A stretch of 64,000 nt of DNA from Bosea sp. RAC05 (GCF_001713455.1 NZ_CP016464.1:4847383-4911382), one strand, 5' to 3'; shown: positions 18,998 to 29,911, counted from the first letter of the stretch. Notes: a model not told the origin generated them from the sequence alone. Program-made: numbers and translations.

Positions 18998-19987
18998 ATG
19001 CTGACCCGCTCACTCGTCATTCTCGCCGCCCTCGCCGTCGCGGGGCTTTGGCTCTGGTCGGAATGGCTGGGCGCCCAGGTCGCCCGGCGCCATCCGCCCG
19101 CGGGCAGTTTCGTCTCCTTCGACCAGGGCCGGCTCCACTACCGCGAGCGCCGCGCGGAGGGCGAGGCGAGGGGCACCGTCGTCCTGATCCACGGCGCCTC
19201 CTCCAGCCATGCCGACATGCTGGCGACGCTCGGCCCCGAGCTCCCCCGCTATCGCATCATCGCCTTCGACCGCCCGGGCCATGGCTGGAGCGACCGTCTC
19301 GAGGGCGATGCGATGGCCGATCCGGCGCGCCAGGCCGCGGCGCTGATGCGGGGCATCGATGCCGTCGTCCCCGAGCGCTTCGTCCTCGTCGCCCACTCGC
19401 TCGGCGGCGCCTCGGCGACCCGGATCGCGCTGGAGCGTCCCGACCGCCTGCATGGGCTGGTCCTGCTCGGTGCCGTCACCCATCCCTGGCCGGGCGGCAT
19501 TTCCTGGTATCACCATCCCACGACCTGGCCCCTGGTCGGCCCGCTCTTCACCCGGCTCGTCGGCGTCCCGGCCGCGAGCACCCTGCTGGACTCCGGTGCC
19601 GAGAGTGTCTTCGCGCCGCGGCCGGTGACGCCGGGCTACCTCGCCGCCGCGCAGATCGAGCTGCTGCTGCGGCCCGAGACCTTCCGCGCCAACTCGCAGG
19701 ACATCGCCGCGACGCTGGATTTCGTCACGGCCCAGGCGCCGCTCTACCGCGGCATGAAGGTGCCCGTCATCGCCATCACCGGCGACAGCGACACCATCGT
19801 CTCCCCGGTCATCCACTCGGCGACGATCGCCCGGCAGGCGCCGCAGGGCCGCTTCGTCCTGCTGCCCGGCGTCGGCCACATGCCGCATCACGCCGCGCCC
19901 GAAATCGTCGCCGCCGCGGTCGATGAACTGGCGGGTCGCCGCTCAAATCTGGCGAGCCTTGCGGGCGCTGCCGCCCGGCGCGACTAA
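18998..19987 (+). CDS. Alpha/beta-hydrolase with N-terminal membrane anchor
   Basis: A 329-residue hydrolase. Residues 3-20 are hydrophobic and probably an anchor or signal. The oxyanion loop is HGASSS (65-70), the nucleophile is Ser134 in AHSLGG, the acid is likely the Asp in TGDSDTIV and the base the His in GVGHMPH. This is the complete catalytic triad of the family. No clear ribosome site precedes ATG 18998. The substrate (ester, lactone, epoxide or other) cannot be told from the sequence. Confidence 0.86.
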   Translation: MLTRSLVILAALAVAGLWLWSEWLGAQVARRHPPAGSFVSFDQGRLHYRERRAEGEARGTVVLIHGASSSHADMLATLGPELPRYRIIAFDRPGHGWSDRLEGDAMADPARQAAALMRGIDAVVPERFVLVAHSLGGASATRIALERPDRLHGLVLLGAVTHPWPGGISWYHHPTTWPLVGPLFTRLVGVPAASTLLDSGAESVFAPRPVTPGYLAAAQIELLLRPETFRANSQDIAATLDFVTAQAPLYRGMKVPVIAITGDSDTIVSPVIHSATIARQAPQGRFVLLPGVGHMPHHAAPEIVAAAVDELAGRRSNLASLAGAAARRD

Positions 19988-20140
19988 AGGTATAAGACTT
20001 TTGTCGCGCTTTCCGAGGGTCGGGGATTCCGCCACCTTACCCTGCGCTTTAGTTCAAACTTGACGTAACGACGCCAGCCCTTCGCCCATCATGGCGCGGG
20101 GCCAGAGACGTATTGACACGTCACAAACGGGGGAACGTCC

Positions 20141-20401
20141 ATGCCACCAGATGACAAGGTCAAGGCCCATTGGGCCGAGACCCAGCGCCTGACCTACATC
20201 ATGCTCGGGATCTGGGCCTTTTTCGCATTCTTCATCCACATGTTCTCGCCCGTGCTCAACGGCGTGAAGATCGCCGGCTTCCCGATGGGCTTCTACATGG
20301 CCGCCCAAGGCTCCCTGATCGTATTCGTTGCCCAGCTTTTCTGGTTCGCCAAGGCCCAGGACAAGGTGGACCGCAAGTACGGCATGGCCGAAGACGATTG
20401 A
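20141..20401 (+). CDS. Solute:sodium symporter small subunit (DUF4212)
   Basis: An 86-residue protein with two membrane spans (residues about 18-38 and 48-70) and the family pattern HWAETQRLTYIMLGIWAFFAF. This small subunit is found next to large symporters of the VC_2705 subfamily, as here: the large subunit starts 13 bases downstream. A GGGGG ribosome site precedes ATG 20141. The pair probably imports a monocarboxylate or related solute with sodium. Confidence 0.9.
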   Translation: MPPDDKVKAHWAETQRLTYIMLGIWAFFAFFIHMFSPVLNGVKIAGFPMGFYMAAQGSLIVFVAQLFWFAKAQDKVDRKYGMAEDD

Positions 20402-20414
20402 GGGGAACAGATCC

Positions 20415-22370
20415 ATGTCCGCAGGAGCTCAAAAGAGCGACTTCACCTCGAATCTAGGCCGGATCTACGGCATCTATACGGGTGGTTTCGTCGCCTTCGT
20501 CGTCTTTATCGGCGTTCTCGAACGCGCTGGCGTTCCCAACCACATTCTCGGCTATCTCTTCGTCGCCTTCACCATCGGCGTCTATGCCGCGATCGGCATC
20601 ATGTCGCGCACCATGCAGGTCGACGAATACTACGTCGCCGGCCGCAAGGTGCCGTCCTTCTACAACGGCATGGCCACGGCGGCGGACTGGATGTCGGCGG
20701 CCTCCTTCATCGGCATGGCCGGCACGCTCTACCTGCTCGGCTATGACGGCCTCGCCTTCATCCTCGGCTGGACCGGCGGTTACGTGCTGGTGGCGACGCT
20801 GATTGCGCCCTACCTGCGCAAGTTCGGCTGCTACACGGTGCCGGACTTCCTCGCCTTCCGCTTCGGCGGCAATGCGGCGCGCATCGCCGGCATCGTCGTG
20901 CTGATGAGCTGCTCCTTCACCTATGTGGTGGCGCAGATCGTCGGCACCGGCCTGATCGGCGCCCGCCTGCTCGGGATGAGCTTCGAAGTTGCCGTCTTCG
21001 TCGGCCTCGTCGGCATTCTCGTCTGCTCCATGCTCGGCGGCATGCGCGCCGTCACCTGGACGCAGGTCGCGCAGTACATCGTGCTGATCGTCGCCTATCT
21101 GATCCCGGTGATCATCCTCTCGACCCAGAAGTTCGGCATCCCGATCCCGCAGCTCACCTACGGCACGGTTCTCTCCGAGATCCAGGTCCGGGAAGCGGCG
21201 CTCGGTGTCTCGGCGGCGGCCTCTCATTCCGTGCCCTTCGCCCGCTACGACCCCCTGAACTTCTTCGCCCTCGTGCTCTGCCTGATGGTCGGCACGGCCT
21301 CGCTGCCCCACGTGCTGATGCGCTACTTCACCACGCCGTCCGTGCGTGAAGCGCGCTCCTCCGTGGCCTGGACGCTGCTGTTCATCTTCATCCTCTACTT
21401 CACGGCACCGGCCTATGCCGCCTTCGCGAAGCTCGAAGTGTTCACCAACGTCATCGGCAAGCCGCTGGGCGAACTGCCGGGCTGGCTCTACAGCTACGGC
21501 AAGATCGGCCTGATTCAGGTCTGCGGCACCAACGCCGTCGATCTGGCGACCATCACCGCTGCCTGCGGCAAGATCGCCGGCCATACCGGCATCCTGCAGC
21601 TCGCCAACTTCACCATCCAGGCGGACGCGATCGTCATCGCGACGCCGGAAATCGCGGGCCTGCCCTATGTCGTCTCCGGCCTCGTCGCCGCCGGCGGCCT
21701 GGCGGCGGCGCTTTCGACCGCCGACGGCCTGCTGCTGGCGATCGCGAACGCGCTCTCGCATGACGTCTATGCCAGGATGATCAACAAGAACGCGCCGGTG
21801 GCGAGGAAACTCATCATCGCCCGCGTCATCCTCATCCTGGTCGCGCTGATTGCCGCCTGGGTCGCTGCGCAGCGCCCGGCCGACATCGTCGCGATGGTGG
21901 CCTGGGCCTTCTCGCTGGCCGCAGCGGGGCTGTTCCCGGCGCTGGTCATGGGCATCTGGTCGAAGAAGACCACCGCGACCGCGGCCGTGGCGGGCATCTG
22001 GGCCGGCTTCCTGGCGACGCTGACCTATCTCGTCGTGACCCGCTACTTCCCGGGCTTCGGCGTGAACGTGCTCGGCATGTACTCGAACGTCCACCCGCTC
22101 ACCGGGGCGGCGCTCGTCGACATCGCCAAGCTCAAGGCCGAGCAGCCGCAGATCTTCCAGCAGGGCTGGGTGGCGATCAACCACCCGCTCGCCTCGCGGG
22201 TCGGCTACTTCAACGTCGCCAACATCTCGGCCGGCCTGTTCGGCATGCCGATCGGCTTCCTGACGATGTACATCGTCTCGAAGTTCACCACGGCGCCGAA
22301 CAAGGAGCTGCAGGACTTCATCGACCAGATCCGTCAGCCGCGCGGCGCGGCGGTGATGATCGAGAAGTGA
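20415..22370 (+). CDS. Sodium:solute symporter, large subunit (VC_2705 / ActP-like)
   Basis: A 651-residue inner-membrane symporter of the SSS family with about 13 hydrophobic segments. The start at 20415 follows GAGGGGAACAG and gives an N-terminus before the first span. Regions such as AADWMSAASFIGMAGTLYL and VGTASLPHVLMRYFTTPSV are characteristic of the acetate-permease-like branch. It is about 100 residues longer than ActP, with extra segments around residues 350-420, as in the VC_2705 subfamily. It forms an operon with the DUF4212 subunit. Two hairpins follow the gene. Confidence 0.92.
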   Translation: MSAGAQKSDFTSNLGRIYGIYTGGFVAFVVFIGVLERAGVPNHILGYLFVAFTIGVYAAIGIMSRTMQVDEYYVAGRKVPSFYNGMATAADWMSAASFIGMAGTLYLLGYDGLAFILGWTGGYVLVATLIAPYLRKFGCYTVPDFLAFRFGGNAARIAGIVVLMSCSFTYVVAQIVGTGLIGARLLGMSFEVAVFVGLVGILVCSMLGGMRAVTWTQVAQYIVLIVAYLIPVIILSTQKFGIPIPQLTYGTVLSEIQVREAALGVSAAASHSVPFARYDPLNFFALVLCLMVGTASLPHVLMRYFTTPSVREARSSVAWTLLFIFILYFTAPAYAAFAKLEVFTNVIGKPLGELPGWLYSYGKIGLIQVCGTNAVDLATITAACGKIAGHTGILQLANFTIQADAIVIATPEIAGLPYVVSGLVAAGGLAAALSTADGLLLAIANALSHDVYARMINKNAPVARKLIIARVILILVALIAAWVAAQRPADIVAMVAWAFSLAAAGLFPALVMGIWSKKTTATAAVAGIWAGFLATLTYLVVTRYFPGFGVNVLGMYSNVHPLTGAALVDIAKLKAEQPQIFQQGWVAINHPLASRVGYFNVANISAGLFGMPIGFLTMYIVSKFTTAPNKELQDFIDQIRQPRGAAVMIEK

Positions 22371-22374
22371 GCCC

Positions 22375-22404
22375 GAGGCTGCGGGCGCCCGCGCCCGCAG
22401 CCTC
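22375..22404 (+). terminator. First hairpin after the symporter gene
   Basis: GAGGCTGCGGGCG (22375-22387) pairs perfectly with CGCCCGCAGCCTC (22392-22404). It begins five bases after the stop and lacks a T-run, so it may protect the mRNA end or act together with the next hairpin. Confidence 0.55.
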
Positions 22405-22412
22405 TCCTCTTC

Positions 22413-22442
22413 GGGGGCGGACCATGGTCCGCCCCCTTTTTT
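22413..22442 (+). terminator. Rho-independent terminator after the symporter operon
   Basis: Positions 22413-22436 form a perfect 24-base palindrome with GGGGGCGGA arms and a CCATGG centre, followed directly by six T. This is a strong intrinsic terminator in the plus direction. Confidence 0.85.
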
Positions 22443-22528
22443 GTGAACGCACGAATCGCATGCTTGCCTGCCCTGCCAATGTCGGGCACAGGCAAAGCCG
22501 ATCTCGACACAGCAAGGATGCATCCTGA

Positions 22529-22852
22529 ATGGCCGATGTCGACAGCCAGGGCCTGTTCTGGCTCTATCAGGCTCCCAATCTCGCGCTGGCAGCGCTGATG
22601 TACACGCTGCTGGGCCGCTTCCTGCTGTCGATCGTTTTCCCGCCCGACAGCGAGAAGGTCATCTGGAAGACCTTCCGGCAGATCACCCAGCCCGCCATCG
22701 CGGCCGTGCGGATCGTCACGCCGATGGCGGTCCATGAGCGCATCGTCGTCCTGCTCGCCTTCGTCTGGCTGCTCTTCATCCGCATGCTGCTCTTCGTCGG
22801 CTTCGCCGCCGCGGGCTGGCTGCCGTCGATCGTGGGGGTGCCCAAGCCATGA
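22529..22852 (+). CDS. Small inner-membrane protein
   Basis: A 107-residue protein with two or three hydrophobic segments (residues about 15-35 and 72-98). I do not recognise a characterised family with certainty; the layout is like YggT-type or DUF6460-type small membrane proteins of Alphaproteobacteria. ATG 22529 follows a CAAGGATG stretch. Its stop overlaps the next start by four bases (ATGA at 22849), so the two proteins are translationally coupled. Confidence 0.75.
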   Translation: MADVDSQGLFWLYQAPNLALAALMYTLLGRFLLSIVFPPDSEKVIWKTFRQITQPAIAAVRIVTPMAVHERIVVLLAFVWLLFIRMLLFVGFAAAGWLPSIVGVPKP

Positions 22853-23196
22853 CCGATGATCGCGAGGACATTCTCCGCCGGGACGGCCTCACCATCGGCA
22901 TCGCCGGGATGTCGCTGCTCAACGGCATGCATTTCTCGGCCTATTTCGATCCCGTCTTCATCCTGATGAAGCAGTTTGCGCCGGGCTTCTTCATCTCGTC
23001 GCCGCTGCTGATCTTCTACTTCACCTCGCTCTTCATCTCGGCCCTGACGCTCGCCATCGGCGGCATCCCGGCCGCGATCTACGAGCGCGGCAAGGGTCTG
23101 GAGACCAGCACCGCGACCTCGATGTGGATCTGGCTCGGCGGCATCCTGCTGCTGACGATCCCGACCCTGCTTCAGATGACGGCGCGCCCGGCCTGA
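22849..23196 (+). CDS. Small inner-membrane protein, coupled to upstream gene
   Basis: A 115-residue protein with an acidic N-terminus (MTDDREDILRRDG) and two long hydrophobic segments (residues about 48-75 and 90-110). The start overlaps the previous stop (ATGA), which indicates coupled translation and perhaps a joint complex. No known domain is recognised. Confidence 0.75.
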   Translation: MTDDREDILRRDGLTIGIAGMSLLNGMHFSAYFDPVFILMKQFAPGFFISSPLLIFYFTSLFISALTLAIGGIPAAIYERGKGLETSTATSMWIWLGGILLLTIPTLLQMTARPA

Positions 23197-23285
23197 GCCG
23201 GAAGCGCGCGCTGCACTCACACGATTTTGTGATTCTCGCCGGGCTCCGGCCGCTTTAGCCTTTTCCCAAACGGAAGGGCCCAGGC

Positions 23286-23651
23286 ATGGATCCGGCGCGC
23301 GTGCGCGAACTGGCACTGTTGTCCGTCTCTCGCGGCTGCGGCTTCGCCGGCCTCGCGATCATCTGCTTCATGGTCGGGCTGGCGGGCTATCCGCGCGTCG
23401 CAATGGAAAGTGGCGCCGTCCTGATGATGGCGACGGCCGCGCTCCTCCTGCTCAAGGGCGATGCCTCGACCAGCAAGCCCTATAAGCGCACTGAACTCTG
23501 GATCCTGCTGTCAGACGAGGAGCGGCCCCGAGCCGATTACGCGCAGCAGCTGATCGGCCGCACCCTGCAGCAGGTCTACCGCCGGTTCGCGGTCTATTTC
23601 GGCGTCGGCGGCGTGCTCTGCTTCCTCGGCTCCTTCGTGCTGCCAGGCTGA
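23286..23651 (+). CDS. Hypothetical membrane protein
   Basis: A 121-residue protein with hydrophobic segments at residues about 20-33, 40-58 and 98-118 separated by a charged loop (KPYKRTELWILLSDEERPRAD). AAGGG precedes ATG 23286. It converges with pyruvate kinase with only four bases between the stops. I do not recognise the family; the charged loop between spans suggests a cytosolic interaction surface. Confidence 0.72.
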   Translation: MDPARVRELALLSVSRGCGFAGLAIICFMVGLAGYPRVAMESGAVLMMATAALLLLKGDASTSKPYKRTELWILLSDEERPRADYAQQLIGRTLQQVYRRFAVYFGVGGVLCFLGSFVLPG

Positions 23652-23655
23652 CAGC

Positions 23656-25095
23656 TCACGCCTTCTCGACATGCTCCTTCGCCACGAAGGCGATGCGCAC
23701 CATGTTGGTCGCGCCCGGCGTCCCGAACGGCACGCCGGCGACGACGATGATGCGGTCGCCCAGCTTGGCGAATTTCTCGCGCACGGCGAACTTGCAGGCG
23801 CGCGAGGCCATGTCGTCGACGTCGCTGGCGTCCTTCGTCACCACCGAGTGCACGCCCCAGACCAGGGTGAGCTGCCGCGCCGTGGCGCGGTTGGGGGTCA
23901 GCGCGATCACGGTCGAGTTCGGCCGCTCGCGCGCCAGGCGGAACGCGGTCGAGCCCGAGGAGGTCCAGGCGGCGATGACCTTGAGGTTCAGCGTGTCGGC
24001 GATCTCGTGCGAGGCCTTGGCGATGGCGTCCGCGCCCGTCGCCTCCGGCTCGGCGCGCTGCGCCTCGAGGATCGAGCGATAGACCGATTCGCTCTCCACC
24101 TCCTCGGCGATGCGGTTCATCATCGACACCGCCTCGATCGGGAACTGGCCCGCCGCGCTCTCGGCCGAGAGCATCACCGCATCGGCGCCCTCGAACACGG
24201 CGGTGGCGACGTCGGAGACCTCGGCGCGCGTCGGCACCGGGCTGGTGATCATGCTCTCCAGCATCTGCGTCGCGACGACGACGGGCTTGCCCATCCGCCG
24301 GCAGGTCCGCGTGATGCGCTTCTGCGTGCCCGGCACCTTCTCGAGCGGCATCTCGACGCCGAGATCGCCACGGGCGACCATGATCGCATCCGACGCGTCG
24401 ATGATCTCCTCCAGCCGCAGCAGCGCCTGGGGCTTCTCGATCTTGGCCAGCGCCAGCGCCCGCCCGCGCACGATCTTGCGCAGATCGGCCATGTCCTCGG
24501 GCCGCTGCACGAAGGACAAAGCGATCCAGTCGACGCCGGCCTCGGCCGCGGCTTCCGCGTCGGAGCGGTCCTTGTCGGTCATCGCCGAGACGGCGATGGT
24601 CGTGTCCGGCAGGCTGACGCCCTTGCGCGAGGACAGCCGCCCGCCGACGACGACCCGCGTCACCGCCTGCTTCTCGCTCGCCTTCTCGACGACGAGACGC
24701 AGCTTGCCGTCGTCGAGGATCAGCGTGTGCCCGGGCTCGAGCGCAGTCAGGATCTCGGGATGGGGCAGATGAACGCGCTTCACCGTGCCGGGAGCGGGGT
24801 CGGAATCGAGGGTGAAGCGGGCGCCGTTCTCCAGCGTCACCCCGCCATCGCCACCGAAGGCGCCGACGCGCAGCTTCGGACCCTGGAGATCGGCCAGGAT
24901 GCCGACCGGGCGGCGGAACTGCGACTCGAGCGCGCGCAGCATCGCGACCTTCTCGGGCAAGGTCTCGCGCTGGGTGTGGCTCATATTGATGCGGAAGACG
25001 TCGACACCCGCCTCGAACAGCTTCGCGCACATCTCCGGCGTCGACGACGCCGGCCCCAGCGTGGCGATGATCTTGATTCGGCGCTCGCGCTTCAT
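23656..25095 (-). CDS. pyk: Pyruvate kinase
   Basis: A 479-residue glycolytic enzyme making ATP and pyruvate from phosphoenolpyruvate and ADP. It opens with RRIKIIATLGPASS, contains the substrate segment RINMSHTQRE, the central KIEKPQALLRLEEI lysine/glutamate motif, and VARGDLGVEMP for metal binding. The C-terminal domain runs from about residue 350. Length is normal for type-I/II bacterial enzymes. It is followed upstream-to-downstream by no clear operon partner; a DUF1036 gene lies 11 bases upstream on the same strand, so they may share a transcript. Confidence 0.97.
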   Translation of the reverse strand: MKRERRIKIIATLGPASSTPEMCAKLFEAGVDVFRINMSHTQRETLPEKVAMLRALESQFRRPVGILADLQGPKLRVGAFGGDGGVTLENGARFTLDSDPAPGTVKRVHLPHPEILTALEPGHTLILDDGKLRLVVEKASEKQAVTRVVVGGRLSSRKGVSLPDTTIAVSAMTDKDRSDAEAAAEAGVDWIALSFVQRPEDMADLRKIVRGRALALAKIEKPQALLRLEEIIDASDAIMVARGDLGVEMPLEKVPGTQKRITRTCRRMGKPVVVATQMLESMITSPVPTRAEVSDVATAVFEGADAVMLSAESAAGQFPIEAVSMMNRIAEEVESESVYRSILEAQRAEPEATGADAIAKASHEIADTLNLKVIAAWTSSGSTAFRLARERPNSTVIALTPNRATARQLTLVWGVHSVVTKDASDVDDMASRACKFAVREKFAKLGDRIIVVAGVPFGTPGATNMVRIAFVAKEHVEKA

Positions 25096-25106
25096 GAATG
25101 GTTTCC

Positions 25107-25550
25107 TCAGGGCCGGGCGGGCGCGCCGCCGGTGGTGTCGGTGAGCTGGATCGTCCAGCTCTTCTGTTCGCCGGTGTCGACCTCGAAGAAGCCCGCGCGC
25201 TCATAGCCGCGCGCCAGACAGTCTTCTATGCCGCGAATGGTGAATTCCTTGTTGCGGGTGCACATGACGGATTTACCTGTCCACTCGCCGCCGCGGTCGT
25301 AGTCGACCGCATGGACATAGTAGAACCGCGCCGCCAGCGTCCCGCGCAGCAGGGTCTCGCAGGCCCGCGGCGCGATGTTCCACCAGCCCTCCGTGGTCCA
25401 GCCCTGCGCATCGCGATAGCCGATCGCGACGCCGACGCGGCTGCCGGTGGTGTTGCACATGCGCAGATCCGCCAGCGCGGGCGCCGAGCCGGCGAGCAGG
25501 GCGCCGGCGACCAGGCCGAGGCGCAGGATCGATGTCGGGCTCCGGTTCAT
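25107..25550 (-). CDS. DUF1036 family exported protein
   Basis: A 147-residue protein with a Sec signal peptide (residues 1-27, cleavage near APALA). The mature part has DUF1036 features: LRMCNTTGSRVGVAIGY near the start, QGWTTEGWWNIAPRAC, and FYYVHAVDYDRGG. The function is not known; the family occurs mainly in Alphaproteobacteria and cyanobacteria. It lies between the glycerate kinase and pyk genes on the same strand, three and eleven bases away, so the three may form an operon. Confidence 0.88.
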   Translation of the reverse strand: MNRSPTSILRLGLVAGALLAGSAPALADLRMCNTTGSRVGVAIGYRDAQGWTTEGWWNIAPRACETLLRGTLAARFYYVHAVDYDRGGEWTGKSVMCTRNKEFTIRGIEDCLARGYERAGFFEVDTGEQKSWTIQLTDTTGGAPARP

Positions 25551-25553
25551 CGC

Positions 25554-26828
25554 TCAGGGCTCGATCAGGATGACGCGGCAGTCATTGACGTTGGTCAGGG
25601 TCGGCCCGGTCCGCAGCAGATCGCCCAGCGGCTCGAAGAAGCCGGTGGAATCGTTCTCGGCGAGGGATCGGGCGGGATCAAGGCCGAGCGCGACGGCGCG
25701 CGCGAGCGTCGTGGCGTCGATGACCGCCCCGGCCGGGTCGCTCGCCTCGCCGCCGCCGCCATCGGTGCCGTCGGTATCGCCGGACAGCGCAACGATGCCG
25801 GGCTCCCCGCCGAGCGCAATCGCCAGCGCCAGCGCATATTCCTGGTTCGGCCCGCCGCGGCCCTGCCCGCGCAGCGTGACCGTCAGTTCGCCGCCCGACA
25901 GGATGGCGGCGCGCCGGCCCCCGCGCTTCAGCGAGAGCGCGAGTTCGGCATGACGCGCCGCGACGTCGCGTGCCTCGCCCTCCAGATCGGCGCCGAGATC
26001 ATGAACCTCGTAGCCGGCCGCGACGGCCACCGCATGGGCGGCGGCGATAGACTCGGCTGGCCGGGCGATGATGCGGAATTCGCTGCGGGCGAAGGCGGGG
26101 TGGCCGGGCTTGGGCGTCTCGCTGGCCTCGTCCTCGAGCAGCGCCTTCGCCGCCGCCGGCAGGTCGAGGCGATAGCGCGCGACGATCGCCCGCGCCTGCG
26201 CCATCGTCGTCGGGTCGGGCACCGTCGGCCCCGAGGCGATCGCCGTCGGCTCGTCGGCCGGCACGTCGGAGATGGCGAGCGTCAAAAGCCGCGCCGGTGC
26301 GGCAGCCAGCGCCAGCCGCCCACCCTTGATCCGCGACAGGCGCTTGCGGACGATGTTCATCTCGCCGATCGGCGCGCCCGAGCGCAGCAGCGCCTTGTTG
26401 ACCGCCTGCTTCTCGGCCAGCGTCAGGGCGCCGGCCGGCGCGACCCAGTTCGCCGAGCCGCCGCCCGAAAGCAGCACCAGCACGAGGTCGTCGGCCGTGG
26501 CGGATGAGGCCAGCTCCAGCGCGCGGGCGGCGCTGTCGATGCTGCCCTGGTCGGGGACGGGATGGCCGGCAGCGACCATCGGGACATGGCGGGTGGTGGT
26601 CTCGTAGCCGTGTCGCGCGACCGCATGGCCGAGCAGGCGTTCCGGCGGAACGCCGCCATCGAGATAATGCGCCTCGGCCAGCGCGGTCATGCTGCCGGCC
26701 GCCTTGCCGGCCGCGAGCAGGATCAGCCGGCCCGTCGCGGGCATGGGCGGCAAATGCGCCGGCAGGCAGCCGGACGGGTGCGCCCGCGCCACCGCCGCGT
26801 CGAAGACCGCGCGCGCGGTCGCGCGCAT
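25554..26828 (-). CDS. gckA: Glycerate 2-kinase (MOFRL family, GckA/TtuD type)
   Basis: A 424-residue kinase that phosphorylates D-glycerate, feeding glycolysis in the same direction as the downstream pyk gene. The N-terminal DUF4147 domain contains AAGKAAGSMTALAEAHY and VLVLLSGGGSANW; the C-terminal MOFRL domain contains ILSGGELTVTLRGQGRGGPNQEYALA (shown here only as its position, residues about 332-357). I place the start at 26828 (MRATARAV), which gives the normal family length; the open frame extends 90 codons further. Operon context with pyk supports a serine-cycle or glycolate/glycerate route into pyruvate. Confidence 0.9.
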   Translation of the reverse strand: MRATARAVFDAAVARAHPSGCLPAHLPPMPATGRLILLAAGKAAGSMTALAEAHYLDGGVPPERLLGHAVARHGYETTTRHVPMVAAGHPVPDQGSIDSAARALELASSATADDLVLVLLSGGGSANWVAPAGALTLAEKQAVNKALLRSGAPIGEMNIVRKRLSRIKGGRLALAAAPARLLTLAISDVPADEPTAIASGPTVPDPTTMAQARAIVARYRLDLPAAAKALLEDEASETPKPGHPAFARSEFRIIARPAESIAAAHAVAVAAGYEVHDLGADLEGEARDVAARHAELALSLKRGGRRAAILSGGELTVTLRGQGRGGPNQEYALALAIALGGEPGIVALSGDTDGTDGGGGEASDPAGAVIDATTLARAVALGLDPARSLAENDSTGFFEPLGDLLRTGPTLTNVNDCRVILIEP

Positions 26829-27127
26829 CCGCTCCAATTGATCGCCGGCTCGCTGCAAGGCCCCCTCGTCTCCTCCCCGATCGCGCGCGCCGTGAGTCGC
26901 AAGCCCGGCGTCGTTGCCGATTCTTTTAAGTGCGAGGCGGGCCCTCGTCATCAGGGTTTTGCGGCAATAATCATACTTATCGATGACGCCGGGGATCGCG
27001 CGAAGCCGGTGCGCGGCCACGCGGCTGTTGAGAGCGACCCGCCCCATGCCGCAGCCGGCTTGACGCCGGGGGGCGCGCGGTGCGAACCCTCCGGCCAAAT
27101 CTCCCCATCACCGAGAAGGACATTCAG
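26829..27127. other. Divergent intergenic region between glycerate kinase and GapR
   Basis: About 300 bases with no credible gene. It must carry the promoters of the minus-strand kinase operon and of the plus-strand GapR gene. An AT-rich patch near 26920-26935 (TTCTTTTAAG) and another around 26960-26985 (CAATAATCATACTTATCG) are the likeliest promoter sites. I see no convincing dyad or riboswitch. Confidence 0.4.
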
Positions 27128-27370
27128 ATGGACGATCCGATCGCGGGCGACCAGCTCAAGAGCATCGTGGAGCGCATCGAGCGTCTCGAGGAAGAGAAGA
27201 AGACCATCGCCGACGACATCAAGGAGGTCTACGCCGAGGCCAAGGGCAACGGCTACGACGTCAAGGTGCTCAGGAAGGTCATCGCCATCCGCAAGCGCGA
27301 CGCCAATGAGCGCGCCGAGGAGGAGGCGATCCTCGATCTCTACCTCCAGGCCGTCGGCGAGAGCGCCTGA
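27128..27370 (+). CDS. gapR: GapR-family DUF2312 DNA-binding protein
   Basis: An 80-residue coiled-coil protein. GapR of Caulobacter encircles overtwisted DNA ahead of replication forks and helps topoisomerases. The sequence has the family layout: [20 protein letters not shown], then [20 protein letters not shown], and a basic [10 protein letters not shown] helix. I start it at ATG 27128, after AGAAGG. It has its own terminator at 27391. Assignment is strong by sequence; the function is by family. Confidence 0.93.
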   Translation: MDDPIAGDQLKSIVERIERLEEEKKTIADDIKEVYAEAKGNGYDVKVLRKVIAIRKRDANERAEEEAILDLYLQAVGESA

Positions 27371-27390
27371 GCCCCCCATTGGTGAGAATC

Positions 27391-27427
27391 AAAACGCCCG
27401 CCCCGGGAGACGGGGGCGGGCGTTTCG
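27391..27427. terminator. Bidirectional terminator between gapR and the aminotransferase operon
   Basis: AACGCCCGCCCCG (27393-27405) pairs with CGGGGGCGGGCGTT (27411-27424) with A-rich and T-rich flanks (AAAA before, TTT after). It can terminate the plus-strand gapR transcript and the minus-strand operon ending at 27457. Confidence 0.85.
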
Positions 27428-27456
27428 CGTTTGGGGCGGGTGGGCCGCCGTAGGCC

Positions 27457-28898
<1,442 letters not shown>

Positions 28899-28902
<4 letters not shown>

Positions 28903-29903
28903 GCGGCGACACTCCTGGGCGCTTGCTGGGAGGGCGCTTTGGCCCGGCGATATTCGGTGTAGGCGGCGAGCAGCATGTCCTCGTCGCGGTGCAGCGGCTT
29001 CCAGCCCAGCTCGCGCTTGGCCTTGGAGGTGTCGAGGATGCAGATCTCGTCGGCGATCATGTACTGCTCGGGGTCCATGATCGGCAGGTTGATCGCGTCG
29101 AGCGCGTTCAGCGTCAGCTTGACCAGCGGCGCCGGGGTCGGCAGCAGGATCGACTTCGAGCCGGCATGCCTGATCAGGTCGCCGAGCAGCTTCTTCACCG
29201 GCGGCGGATCGTCCGAGCCGAGATTGTAGGCCGAGTTCGGGAAATCCGCCTTCCAGGCCGCGACGCAGGCGCTGGCGCAGTCGAAGACCGAGATGAACTG
29301 GTAGGGGTTCTTGCCCGAACCGATCATCGGCACCGGCAGGTTGAGGTCGATCAGCTTGAACAGCTTGACGAGGATGCCCAGCCGCCCGGGTCCGATGATC
29401 AGCCGGGGCCGGAAGATCGGGATCTGGAAGCCGCGGTCGCGATAGGTCTGGGCCAGCGTCTCGGTCGCGAGCTTGCTCTCGCCATATTCGCCCAGCGGCT
29501 TGGCGGGATGCGTCTCGTCCTGCGGCACGGTCACCGAATGGCCGTAGATCATGTCGGTGGTGAAGTGGACGAGCTTGTGGGCGCCCGCCTTGTCCATCCA
29601 GCTCAGGATGTTCTGCGTGCCGTGATAGTTCACCGGCCAGAAGAAGTCGTGCCGCTCCGCGCGGGTCACGATCGGCGAGAGCATCTTGGCCGAGAGGTTG
29701 TAGACGAGGTCGTCCTGGCGCAGCGGGATGCCGGCGACGCTCTGCGCATCCGTCACGTCGATGCGGTGGAAGGGCACCTTGGCGTAATGCGGATGCGGGC
29801 TCTTGACGATGTCGGCGACCAGCACCTCCTCGCCCATGGCCGCAAGATCGGCCGCCAGATGCGAGCCGACGAAGCCGTCGCCGCCGATGATGATGTGCTT
29901 CAT
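28899..29903 (-). CDS. NAD(P)-dependent epimerase/dehydratase (extended SDR)
   Basis: A 334-residue Rossmann enzyme. The cofactor loop is GGDGFVG (residues 7-13) and the catalytic YxxxK is YGESK. It belongs to the extended SDR family that modifies nucleotide sugars or sterol-like substrates. The mature length is normal. It overlaps the aminotransferase start by four bases and follows a 37-residue peptide gene by eight bases. The substrate is unknown; a keto product aminated by the next enzyme is plausible. Confidence 0.87.
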
Positions 29904-29911
29904 GGGAACGC

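Noticed and set aside
20454..22523. 689-residue minus-strand open frame over the symporter
   Set aside because: Composition is dominated by Asp, Arg, His and Glu in a pattern expected from antisense of membrane-protein codons. The plus strand encodes a clear SSS symporter.
26829..27098. 90-codon N-terminal extension of glycerate kinase
   Set aside because: Family length matches a start at 26828; the extension is basic, lacks a signal, and runs into the gapR promoter.
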